Positions 1 through 5,186 of a DNA stretch of 5,186 nucleotides are shown piece by piece. Source of the DNA: an uncultured Eubacteriales bacterium (lineage in GTDB: Bacteria > Bacillota_A > Clostridia > Christensenellales > Aristaeellaceae); the NCBI GenBank assembly GCA_902795555.1, contig CADBLV010000284.1:1-5186 (forward strand), written 5' to 3'. The notes under the pieces were generated by a model. It was not told the DNA's origin, made no database searches, and saw only the letters and a list, made by a program, of their open reading frames with translations. Each line of letters begins with the position of its first letter. The stretch's first letter is position 1. The position numbers were made by a program, and so were the translations under genes.

Positions 1-363
1 GTGGGGCTGGTCTATTCCCGAAACCTGTACGGAGAAAAAAGAAAAGACCCTTCCTTTATCCGGTATATGGATCCGGAGTGTCCTGAGGTCATGGAGCATC
101 TCCCTCCCGTTTTTCTGGCCGGGAGCGACGCGGATTTCCTGAGAGACTATACAAAGCGCTATGCGGCGGCCCTGCGTCGGGCTGGACATCCCTGTATGCT
201 GATTTATTACGAAGATAATAAAATGCTGACCCACGCATTTCCCGCGCTGAAGCCCGAACTGCCGGAAAGCAGGGACGTTCTGGATAAACTGCTGGAATGG
301 ATTGCTGGTTTTATGGACGATGAAAGCACGGATGCACGCGAAATGAAGAATGACATGGCTTGA
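1..363 (+). CDS. alpha/beta hydrolase, HSL/acetyl-esterase-like (C-terminal part)
   Basis: This is the C-terminal 120 residues of a probable carboxylesterase of the alpha/beta-hydrolase-3 (hormone-sensitive lipase) group. The frame is open from base 1, so the GTG there is probably an internal valine. The oxyanion-hole and GxSxG nucleophile regions would lie upstream, outside the window. Visible residues fit the end of the fold: a strand ending PPVFLAGSDADFLRD (visible residues 35-49), where D45 matches the catalytic Asp of the family's D-x-L-R-D motif; a helix with RYAAALRRAGHP; then a strand and LTHAF, with H78 as the catalytic His. The protein ends in a charged tail. The family hydrolyses short acyl esters. 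Near a xylosidase locus an acetylated sugar is a possible substrate, but that is inference. Family confidence is good; the substrate is unknown. Confidence 0.8.
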   Translation: MGLVYSRNLYGEKRKDPSFIRYMDPECPEVMEHLPPVFLAGSDADFLRDYTKRYAAALRRAGHPCMLIYYEDNKMLTHAFPALKPELPESRDVLDKLLEWIAGFMDDESTDAREMKNDMA

Positions 364-441
364 CAATCCGTCGAGATCCGTGCAGGTGGGAGAAAGCATC
401 TCGGGAGAAGGGCACAGCCCCGAACCCGCAAACTTTGAAAC

Positions 442-447
442 AGGAGG
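442..447 (+). promoter_or_regulatory. ribosome binding site deciding the start of the small protein
   Basis: AGGAGG lies 8 bases before the ATG at 456, which is ideal spacing. It is only 2 bases before the in-frame ATG at 450, so 456 is the better start. An in-frame TTG at 360 would give a longer product but would place this site inside the gene. Confidence 0.8.
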
Positions 448-455
448 AAATGACC

Positions 456-653
456 ATGAAAACCATGGAAGAACTGTACAACGAGATTAAGAACGATAAG
501 AAGCTGCAGAATGAGGCGCTCAAAGCTGTAAAAGCTGATAAGCTTGCGGATTTTCTGAAGGCTCACGATTGCAATGCCTCTGTAGATGAAGTGATCCCCT
601 TCGCGAAGGCCAAGCTTGAAAAGGCCGGGCTTTCTCTGCTTGATTTGTTATAA
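456..653 (+). CDS. 65-residue small protein, Nif11-leader-like
   Basis: This small soluble protein begins MKTMEELYNEIKND and ends in a hydrophobic GLSLLDLL. It is rich in Lys, Glu, Asp and Ala, has one Cys (in HDCNAS), and has no signal peptide or membrane segment. The pattern 'L..EI..D..L...ALKA...D.L..FL..H....S.DEV..F' resembles the Nif11-like leader domain (PF07862 / TIGR03798), which in other bacteria is the leader of ribosomally made peptides. No GG cleavage motif or core peptide follows the domain, and no modification enzyme lies nearby, so it is not shown to be a peptide precursor. It could instead be a stand-alone regulatory or binding helical protein. It lies 92 bases after the esterase stop, may share its transcript, and is followed by a strong terminator. 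The start was chosen by the AGGAGG at 442-447. The gene is secure; the family call is tentative. Confidence 0.7.
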   Translation: MKTMEELYNEIKNDKKLQNEALKAVKADKLADFLKAHDCNASVDEVIPFAKAKLEKAGLSLLDLL

Positions 654-721
654 GAGAAAGTTTGAATGCTTCTGTCTGCTATATTCCCTTGTATTTGCCT
701 GTGGAAAACTTGCTTTTTCAT

Positions 722-758
722 AGCCGCTGACCCGGGTTTCGGGTCAGCGGCTTTTTTT
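722..758 (+). terminator. intrinsic (rho-independent) terminator
   Basis: A perfect 13-bp stem pairs 722-734 (AGCCGCTGACCCG) with 740-752, around a 5-base loop GGTTT, and the run of seven Ts is 752-758. There is no matching A-run on the 5' side, so it should work on + strand transcripts. It ends the esterase / small-protein unit and insulates the promoter at 847. Confidence 0.93.
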
Positions 759-776
759 CTGTAACCGAATTTACAG
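759..776. promoter_or_regulatory. operator-like inverted repeat
   Basis: CTGTAA and TTACAG form perfect 6-bp arms around a 6-base spacer (CCGAAT). The left part TGTAACCG matches the left half of the cre consensus (TGWAANCG), but the right arm is two bases too far for a standard cre. It lies about 106-123 bases upstream of the predicted transcription start, so it would suit an activator or a looping regulator better than a simple blocking repressor. The regulator is not known, and chance is possible. Confidence 0.35.
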
Positions 777-796
777 CGTATGCCGAATTGAACAGC
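765..796. repeat. short tandem-like direct repeat upstream of promoter
   Basis: CCGAATTTACAGC (765-777) recurs as CCGAATTGAACAGC (783-796), starting 18 bases later, with one inserted base and one change. Two same-oriented boxes about two helical turns apart upstream of a promoter are what AraC-type activators often bind. The first box overlaps the inverted repeat at 759-776, so the two readings compete. Confidence 0.3.
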
Positions 797-846
797 ATGG
801 CGGAAAAAGCATCCCTGTCCTGTCGAAGAATCGCCGCCGAATATGA

Positions 847-875
847 TTGACATGGTCGGATTTTCGCCGTATAAT
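847..875 (+). promoter_or_regulatory. sigma-A (sigma-70 type) promoter of the sugar-uptake operon
   Basis: The -35 box TTGACA (847-852) and the -10 box TATAAT (870-875) are both perfect consensus, with the optimal 17-base spacer. Transcription should start near 882, giving a leader of about 67 bases before the ATG at 949. It lies after the terminator at 722-758 and before the binding-protein gene. Such a strong core promoter suggests either very high expression or control by a repressor or catabolite protein. Confidence 0.92.
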
Positions 876-894
876 ACATTCAACAGAGAATCAG

Positions 895-913
895 CCGGGC
901 TCGAGAGAGCCGG
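895..913 (+). other. leader hairpin with GNRA-type loop
   Basis: In the 5' leader, CCGG-CTC (895-902, with G899 bulged) pairs with GAGCCGG (907-913) around a GAGA tetraloop (903-906). It sits about 13 bases from the predicted 5' end and 22 bases before the ribosome binding site. It does not cover that site and has no T-run, so a role in mRNA stability is more likely than attenuation. Confidence 0.5.
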
Positions 914-935
914 TGTTTCTCAAAAAATTCATATT

Positions 936-941
936 GGAGGG
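936..941 (+). promoter_or_regulatory. ribosome binding site deciding the binding-protein start
   Basis: GGAGGG lies 7 bases before the ATG at 949. This start gives a textbook signal peptide. The longer in-frame TTG start at 847 would lie inside the -35 box and is excluded. Confidence 0.85.
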
Positions 942-948
942 TTTATCT

Positions 949-2256
949 ATGAAAAAGGTTCTTGCGGTACTGATGGCGTTGGCTCTGGTGCTCACCATGT
1001 GCTCCTTCGCCGCGGCGGAATCCGGCCTGTCCGGAAAGCTGACCATCTGGGCCTGGGGCGCGGATGCGGAAGCTGAACAGCGCGAAGCGATTATCAAGGC
1101 GTTCATCGCCAACCATCCCGAGCTGGAAGTGGAATATTCCATCATTCCCACGGCCGACTCCGTGTGGGATCAGAAGGCCACCGCGGCCCTGACCAGCGGC
1201 AGCGCTCCGGACGTGATCCAGATGTCCCCTGACTACTTCGGCATGAACACCAAGTATTACATGGATCTGCGGCCCTTTGTGGAAAAAGACGGCGTGAACC
1301 TGGACGAAGTGCTGGTTCCCGGCATGATTGACGGATACTATGACACCGATGGCAAGCTGGAAGGATTCCCGATGCATGCAAACATTTTCTGCATGGCCAT
1401 CAACAAGGATATGTTCGACGCGGCCGGTGTGCCCTATCCGCAGGAAGGCTGGACGCTGGAAGACATGCTGGACTGGGGCAAGGCCTTCATCGGCGGAGAA
1501 GGCGCAACCAAGACGTATGCCCTGTGCAAGCACTGGGTCATGAACGCCGCGATGCCCTATGCCGGCGGCGGTGTCCCCTATGCGGATGACCTGAGCGCAT
1601 GCTACATGGACAGCCCCGAAATCAAGAAGTCCCTGGAGCTGTATCAGAAGATGATTCTGGAAGGATATATGCCCAACGATGCCGAGAGCACCGCGATTCC
1701 TTCCTCCATCCTGTTCCAGAGCGGCCTGTGCGCCATGTATCCTCTGGGCGGCTTTGAAGCCGAGAGCTTCCTGAACGACTGCCAGGAAAGCGGCATCAAT
1801 GTGGGCCTGGTGCCCATGCCCATGGGCGTCGGCGCTGATGCCAAGGAAATCAACGTGATTTATGCCACCGGCTGGGCCATCACCACCACGGCGAAGAATC
1901 CGGAAGCCGCCTGGGCCTTCATCAAGGGCAATGCCTATGCGGAAGAAGAAATGGTGAAAGCCACCGCCACCTGCGGCATGCCTGCCGGCAAGGAAGTGGC
2001 CGAGAACTATTACGCCAAGATTGAGTATCTGGACTTCGGCACCTATTACAATGACTACATGGTGAATCACCTGGCAAAGAGCCACATCAACCCCTGGGGC
2101 GGCACGCTGGCTTCCACCGGTGACATCTGGGCCAACATGGTGCAGGCTGTCACGATGGACGGCATGAGCCCTGATGAAGCAATGGCGAAGTATTCACAGC
2201 AGTGCATTGACCAGTTCAACAGCTATGGATTCGCGACTGCGATGAAGGCCAACTGA
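949..2256 (+). CDS. extracellular solute-binding protein, family 1 (sugar ABC transporter)
   Basis: This 435-residue protein is the capture subunit of a CUT1-type carbohydrate ABC transporter (SBP_bac_1 fold). A signal peptide covers residues 1-23: MKK, a hydrophobic core (LAVLMALALVL), then AAA before E24, which suits signal peptidase I. C18 follows LTM, so it is not in a canonical lipobox. The mature protein starts with the typical strand KLTIWAWG (30-37). It continues with SGSAPDVI (83-90), GKLEGFPMHANIFCMAINKDMF (135-156; the 'G.....P......YN...F' region), P..GWTLEDMLDWGKAF (164-180) and PEAAWAFIK (318-326). Many Trp and Tyr residues suit sugar stacking. The codons are strongly biased (CTG, ATC, GAA, AAG), fitting high expression. 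It is first in the operon and is followed by two permeases and a GH39 enzyme, so xylo-oligosaccharides are the likely ligand (inference). Confidence 0.93.
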   Translation: MKKVLAVLMALALVLTMCSFAAAESGLSGKLTIWAWGADAEAEQREAIIKAFIANHPELEVEYSIIPTADSVWDQKATAALTSGSAPDVIQMSPDYFGMNTKYYMDLRPFVEKDGVNLDEVLVPGMIDGYYDTDGKLEGFPMHANIFCMAINKDMFDAAGVPYPQEGWTLEDMLDWGKAFIGGEGATKTYALCKHWVMNAAMPYAGGGVPYADDLSACYMDSPEIKKSLELYQKMILEGYMPNDAESTAIPSSILFQSGLCAMYPLGGFEAESFLNDCQESGINVGLVPMPMGVGADAKEINVIYATGWAITTTAKNPEAAWAFIKGNAYAEEEMVKATATCGMPAGKEVAENYYAKIEYLDFGTYYNDYMVNHLAKSHINPWGGTLASTGDIWANMVQAVTMDGMSPDEAMAKYSQQCIDQFNSYGFATAMKAN

Positions 2257-2271
2257 TATTTCGCAAAAAGC

Positions 2272-2301
2272 GGCGCAGGGGGGGATTAACTTCCCTGCGC
2301 C
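2272..2301 (+). other. intercistronic hairpin after the binding-protein gene
   Basis: GGCGCAGGG (2272-2280) pairs perfectly with CCCTGCGCC (2293-2301), a 9-bp GC-rich stem that two G-U pairs can extend inward. Only three Ts follow, so it is at most a leaky terminator. Hairpins in this position are known in other sugar-transport operons to protect the upstream mRNA, so that binding protein is made in excess over permeases. The same role is inferred here. A run of seven Gs (2278-2284) is part of it. Confidence 0.75.
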
Positions 2302-2325
2302 TTTCCATGTAAAGGTGGTATCAAT

Positions 2326-3222
2326 GTGAAAAAGAAAAAGCTTTCCGGCCTTGACAGGCGAAACACCATCAATTTTTACGCCTTTATTGCCCCCTGGCTT
2401 CTGGGCTTTCTGGTGCTGACGGTATACCCGATGCTGGAGTCCTTCCGCCTTTCGCTGACAGACACCGGATTTACCGGAGACGGCTCCTACATCGGCTTTG
2501 CGAACTTTGTGCAGGCCCTGACCGTGGAAACCCGGGTGCTCACCGCGTTCAAAAATACGTTTTTCTACGTGCTGATGTTCGTGCCGTTGAACCTGGCGCT
2601 TTCCTTTTTCCTGGGATGGCTGCTCAGTCGGCAGATCAAGTGCCTGGGCTTCTTCCGCAGCGTGTTTTACATTCCCTACCTGACCGCCGGCGTGGCGGTG
2701 ACCATCATGTGGGGCTGGATGTTTAACGGGACCTACGGTCTGATCAACTATGTGCTTTCCCTGGTGGGCATTCAGGGTCCCAACTGGCTGGGAGATAAAA
2801 ACACCGCTCTCATTTGTATTGTGGTCATGAACCTGTGGTCCATCGGCAACAACGTGCTGATTATGCTGGCCGGCATTCAGGATATCCCCCGTTCCTATTA
2901 TGAGAGTTCCGAAATTGACGGGGCTTCAACCTGGCGGCAGATCTGGTCGATCACGATTCCGCTGTGTACTCCCACCATTTATTTCAACCTGGTCATGGGC
3001 ATCATCGGCTCTTTCCAGCTGTTCAATCAGCCCTACATTCTGACTGACGGCGGTCCGGTGGATTCCACGCTCACGGTATCTCTGTTTATCTTCCGCAACG
3101 CCTTTGAATACGGAAAAATGGGCTACGCCTCCGCTGTGGCGTGGATGCTCTTTGTAGCCATCATGGCGCTGGTGCTGATCGTGCAGTCTACCCAGAAAAA
3201 ATGGGTATTCTACGGCGACTGA
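2326..3222 (+). CDS. sugar ABC transporter permease, MalF/UgpA-type
   Basis: This 298-residue inner permease of a CUT1 sugar importer forms half of the membrane channel with the next gene's product. About six membrane segments are visible: near residues 17-36, 77-100, 112-132, 160-182, 216-236 and 268-287, after a basic N-terminus MKKKK. The cytoplasmic EAA loop that docks to the ATPase is YYESSEIDGAS...IWSITIPL (191-213), with D198, G199 and P212 at the expected places. FNQPYILTDGGP (233-244) is typical of MalF/LacF/UgpA-type proteins. Length is normal for the family; the long extra domain of enteric MalF is absent. The start is GTG at 2326, with AGGTGG (2313-2318) 7 bases upstream; an ATG at 2324 is out of frame. 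The gene is 69 bases after the binding protein and 20 bases before the second permease. The sugar is not readable from the permease itself. Confidence 0.95.
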   Translation: MKKKKLSGLDRRNTINFYAFIAPWLLGFLVLTVYPMLESFRLSLTDTGFTGDGSYIGFANFVQALTVETRVLTAFKNTFFYVLMFVPLNLALSFFLGWLLSRQIKCLGFFRSVFYIPYLTAGVAVTIMWGWMFNGTYGLINYVLSLVGIQGPNWLGDKNTALICIVVMNLWSIGNNVLIMLAGIQDIPRSYYESSEIDGASTWRQIWSITIPLCTPTIYFNLVMGIIGSFQLFNQPYILTDGGPVDSTLTVSLFIFRNAFEYGKMGYASAVAWMLFVAIMALVLIVQSTQKKWVFYGD

Positions 3223-3242
3223 CGGAGAAGGAGGCGAGAAAG

Positions 3243-4106
3243 ATGACAACAACTGCAAAACCCAAATCCTTCCGTACCCAGCGAGCGATCGGCCGTGCAA
3301 TCATCTATCTTATTCTGATCATCTGCTCGATTATCTGCATCCTTCCATTCATCTGGATGCTGCTCACCTCGGTGAAATCCACGGCGGAAGCCTTTAAATT
3401 CCCGCCCACGATTTTCCCTAAAAAATGGCTGTGGACGAATTACACCAATGGTCTGCAGAAGGCGAACTTCCCCCTGTATTTCAAAAACACGGCGATCGTT
3501 ACCGCCCTGTGCACCATCGGCGTGGTGCTGTCGGCCCAGTATGTGGCCTACGGCTTCTCCCGGTTTAAGTGCAAGGGCTCCGGTGTATGGTACACGCTGA
3601 TGCTGGCCACCATGATGCTGCCCGGACAGGTGACCCTGATCCCCCAATATCTGCTGTATCTGAAAATGGGCATGGTGGACACCTATCTGCCGCTGATCAT
3701 TCCTTCATGGCTGGGGGGCGGCGCATTCAATATTTTCCTGTTTATTCAGTTTTTCCGCACCCTTCCCAAGGAGCTGGACGAGGCGGCTTTCATTGACGGC
3801 GCCTCCACCTTCCAGACTTTTATGTACATCATGATGCCCTCTGTGAAGTCGGTTTCACTGTGCGTGCTGGTAATGTCGCTGGTGTATAACTGGAACGACT
3901 TCTTCACTCCCCTGATTTATATCAACAGCACCCAGAAGTTCACTCTGGCCATCGGCCTGCAGTTTCTGAACAGCTCGATGGGCACCACCAAAATCGGCCA
4001 GATGATGGCGGTTGCGGTAGCGACGATGATTCCCGTGCTGATTGTTTTCTTCCTGTGTCAGAAGTATTTTGTGGAAGGCATCAAGATGTCCGGGATCAAG
4101 GATTGA
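3243..4106 (+). CDS. sugar ABC transporter permease, MalG/UgpE-type
   Basis: This 287-residue protein is the second permease of the importer and partner of the MalF-type protein upstream. Membrane segments are visible near residues 16-40, 82-103, 115-138, 147-170, 203-222 and 253-273. The region from IWMLLTSVK (37-45) is typical of the MalG/LacG group. The EAA loop LPKELDEAAFIDGASTFQTF...MMP (174-199) carries E180-A181-A182, D185 and G186. The C-terminus QKYFVEGIKMSGIKD is the usual family ending. The start is ATG 3243, because AAGGAGG (3228-3234) lies 8 bases before it; a longer in-frame start at 3141 would lie inside the previous gene. The 20-base gap from the first permease shows tight co-transcription. 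No ATP-binding subunit gene follows; such systems normally share an MsmK/UgpC-type ATPase encoded elsewhere. Confidence 0.95.
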   Translation: MTTTAKPKSFRTQRAIGRAIIYLILIICSIICILPFIWMLLTSVKSTAEAFKFPPTIFPKKWLWTNYTNGLQKANFPLYFKNTAIVTALCTIGVVLSAQYVAYGFSRFKCKGSGVWYTLMLATMMLPGQVTLIPQYLLYLKMGMVDTYLPLIIPSWLGGGAFNIFLFIQFFRTLPKELDEAAFIDGASTFQTFMYIMMPSVKSVSLCVLVMSLVYNWNDFFTPLIYINSTQKFTLAIGLQFLNSSMGTTKIGQMMAVAVATMIPVLIVFFLCQKYFVEGIKMSGIKD

Positions 4107-4164
4107 TGATCTTCGACGCACCTTTGGTGCGATCAAAACGACAGGTCGTTTTGATCGAAGATCA
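4107..4164. repeat. compact palindromic element, possible three-way-junction fold
   Basis: The element starts directly after the permease stop. Outer stem: TGATCTTCG (4107-4115) pairs with CGAAGATCA (4156-4164). Inside are two abutting hairpins: CGCACC-TTT-GGTGCG (4117-4131, 6 bp) and ATCAAAACGA-CAGG-TCGTTTTGAT (4132-4155, 10 bp). All 25 pairs are Watson-Crick, and the junction leaves only one base (A4116) unpaired. GATC occurs four times (4108, 4131, 4153, 4160), at or near the helix ends. No T-run follows, so it is not a standard terminator. The shape suits a REP/MITE-like interspersed repeat or an intercistronic mRNA stabiliser; which one cannot be told from a single copy. Confidence 0.7.
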
Positions 4165-4177
4165 GTATGCTTACACG

Positions 4178-4184
4178 AAGGAGG
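4178..4184 (+). promoter_or_regulatory. ribosome binding site for a TTG start
   Basis: AAGGAGG lies 10 bases before TTG 4195, slightly long spacing. There is no in-frame ATG or GTG between the permease stop and 4195. The first in-frame ATG (4378) would remove conserved N-terminal GH39 sequence, so TTG is the best start. Confidence 0.75.
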
Positions 4185-4194
4185 AATATCACCT

Positions 4195-5186
4195 TTGGCA
4201 ACATTTGAAATCAATACCGGGGCGGAACGCCGCCCCTTTCCCCATTACTGGGAAACCTGTGTCGGTTCCTGCCATGGGCCCACTGCCCTGCGCGAAGACT
4301 ATCGACGCCACCTGCGCCAGTGCCACAACGAGCTGGGCTTCCGCTATGTTCGTTTCCACGGGATCCTGGATGACAGCATGAGCGTATGCCTGAAGGACCG
4401 GAACGGCACGCTGCGCTATAACTTCACCCTGATTGACAGCGTTTTTGATTTTCTGCTGTCCATCGACATGAAGCCCTTCCTGGAGCTGAGCTTCATGCCT
4501 TCCGCCCTGGCATCCACGGGAAAGGAACTGTTCACCTACCGGGGCAATATCTCCAAGCCCCGCGACTATGCCGAGTGGGATGAACTGATCGGCCGCCTTA
4601 CCTGCCATCTTGTTGACCGCTACGGACTGGATGAAGTCCGCAAATGGTTCTTTGAGGTGTGGAATGAGCCGAACCTGTCCTTCTTCTATGAGGGCACTCA
4701 GGCGGATTACTTTGAACTGTATGATCATACCTGCGCGGCCATCAAACAGGTGGATCCACTGCTGAAGGTCGGCGGCCCGGCCACGGCGATCAACGCCTGG
4801 CTTCCGGAGATGATTCGTCACTGCGAAGAAAACGGCGTGCCGCTGGATTTTCTCACCACGCACCACTACCCCACGGATGACCCGCTGTGGAATTCCGGCA
4901 TGTCCATCGAAGCGTTTTTTGAGCAGATGTTCAAATCCGGCGATCCGGACGCAACAAAGAAGTTGACAGCTCACAGCCGCGGGATCCTGACCGTAATGCT
5001 GAAGCGTGCAAAGGAGGAGGCAGGGGATTATCCCCTGTATTATACCGAGTGGAACACATCTTCCAATGACATGGATCTGCGGCATGATGTGCCATACAGC
5101 GCAGCCTTTGTGGCGAAAACCCTCATTGATAACACGGGGCTGGTGGATGTTTACAGCTTCTGGACCTTCTCGGATATCTTTGAGGA
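4195..5186 (+). CDS. GH39 beta-xylosidase-like glycoside hydrolase (3' end outside window)
   Basis: The first 330 residues of a probable retaining beta-xylosidase are visible; the frame is still open at the window edge. From memory of the family, it closely follows Thermoanaerobacterium XynB. Matching regions are W19 with CVGSCHG (22-28), FRYVRFHGILDD (49-60), the acid/base motif FEVWNEPN with E158 (153-160), LKVGGPA (190-196), VPLDFLTTHHYP (215-226), the nucleophile motif YYTEWNTS with E285 (282-289), and VYSFWTFSDIFE (319-330). All of these lie in the (beta/alpha)8 barrel; the C-terminal beta domain would be beyond the window. There is no signal peptide, so it acts in the cytoplasm, probably releasing xylose from oligosaccharides imported by the upstream transporter. 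It begins at TTG with AAGGAGG at 4178-4184, 88 bases after the second permease. Other GH39 activities remain possible, but the bacterial xylosidase branch fits best. Confidence 0.93.
   Translation, partial: MATFEINTGAERRPFPHYWETCVGSCHGPTALREDYRRHLRQCHNELGFRYVRFHGILDDSMSVCLKDRNGTLRYNFTLIDSVFDFLLSIDMKPFLELSFMPSALASTGKELFTYRGNISKPRDYAEWDELIGRLTCHLVDRYGLDEVRKWFFEVWNEPNLSFFYEGTQADYFELYDHTCAAIKQVDPLLKVGGPATAINAWLPEMIRHCEENGVPLDFLTTHHYPTDDPLWNSGMSIEAFFEQMFKSGDPDATKKLTAHSRGILTVMLKRAKEEAGDYPLYYTEWNTSSNDMDLRHDVPYSAAFVAKTLIDNTGLVDVYSFWTFSDIFE

Noticed and set aside
360..365. TTGACA as a -35 box for the small-protein gene
   Set aside because: No TATAAT-like sequence occurs 16-18 bases downstream; the position at 17 bases reads CAGGTG.
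364..449. Possible structured leader or riboswitch before the small protein
   Set aside because: CGAGAT (372-377) can pair with ATCTCG (398-403), and several G and C runs follow, but the stem is short with a 20-base loop and matches no riboswitch core that I recognise.
360..455. Longer start (TTG 360) for the small protein
   Set aside because: The extension has no ribosome binding site and would enclose the AGGAGG at 442-447; the added residues look like translated leader.
759..776. Canonical CcpA cre site
   Set aside because: The left half matches TGWAANCG, but the right arm is displaced by two bases, so it is reported only as an operator-like repeat.
847..948. N-terminal extension of the binding protein from TTG 847
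   Set aside because: The TTG is part of the -35 box, the predicted transcript starts after it, and the extension would bury the signal peptide.
943..2085. Long 380-codon open frame on the - strand
   Set aside because: It is antisense to the clearly real binding-protein gene. Its translation is low-complexity, rich in His, Gly and Ala, with no recognisable domain; it arises from GC-rich third codon positions.
4107..4164. Element read as a rho-independent terminator
   Set aside because: The bases after it (AGTATGCTTACACG) contain no T-run, and a strong ribosome binding site follows at once, so read-through into the GH39 gene is expected.
4189..5085. 298-codon open frame on the - strand
   Set aside because: It lies opposite the GH39 gene, whose catalytic motifs are intact on the + strand; no ribosome binding site or domain supports the antisense frame.

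Overview
The window looks like a carbohydrate-utilisation locus of a Gram-positive (Bacillota, probably Clostridia-type gut or rumen) bacterium. The reasons are strong AGGAGG-type ribosome binding sites before every gene, a consensus sigma-A promoter, moderately GC-rich codon use, and a family 1 sugar-binding protein / MalF-type / MalG-type ABC cassette with no ATPase gene beside it. The taxon is an inference; there is no rRNA or marker gene here.

Layout. All genes lie on the + strand. Bases 1-363 hold the 3' end of an alpha/beta-hydrolase (HSL / acetyl-esterase-like) gene. A 65-residue protein with a Nif11-like leader-domain pattern follows (456-653). A perfect 13-bp hairpin with seven Ts (722-758) closes this first unit. 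A regulatory region follows, with an operator-like inverted repeat (759-776), a perfect-consensus sigma-A promoter (TTGACA, 17 bp, TATAAT; 847-875) and a short leader hairpin. The promoter drives an operon: secreted solute-binding protein (949-2256), an intercistronic hairpin (2272-2301), two ABC permeases (2326-3222 and 3243-4106), a compact 58-base element that can fold as a three-way junction (4107-4164), and a GH39 beta-xylosidase-like gene that runs off the right end (4195-5186).

How the parts work together (inference from family knowledge). The binding protein captures xylo-oligosaccharides or related short sugars outside the cell. The two permeases form the channel, powered by a shared MsmK/UgpC-type ATPase encoded elsewhere. 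The GH39 enzyme has no signal peptide and would release xylose from the imported oligosaccharides in the cytoplasm. The upstream esterase could remove acyl groups from such substrates, but it sits in a separate transcription unit and its link is unproven.

The genes are ordinary for this lifestyle. The parts most worth a second look are the three-way-junction element with four GATC sites, the stand-alone Nif11-like small protein, and the binding protein's signal peptide, which lacks a canonical lipobox. I see no convincing new multi-gene system.
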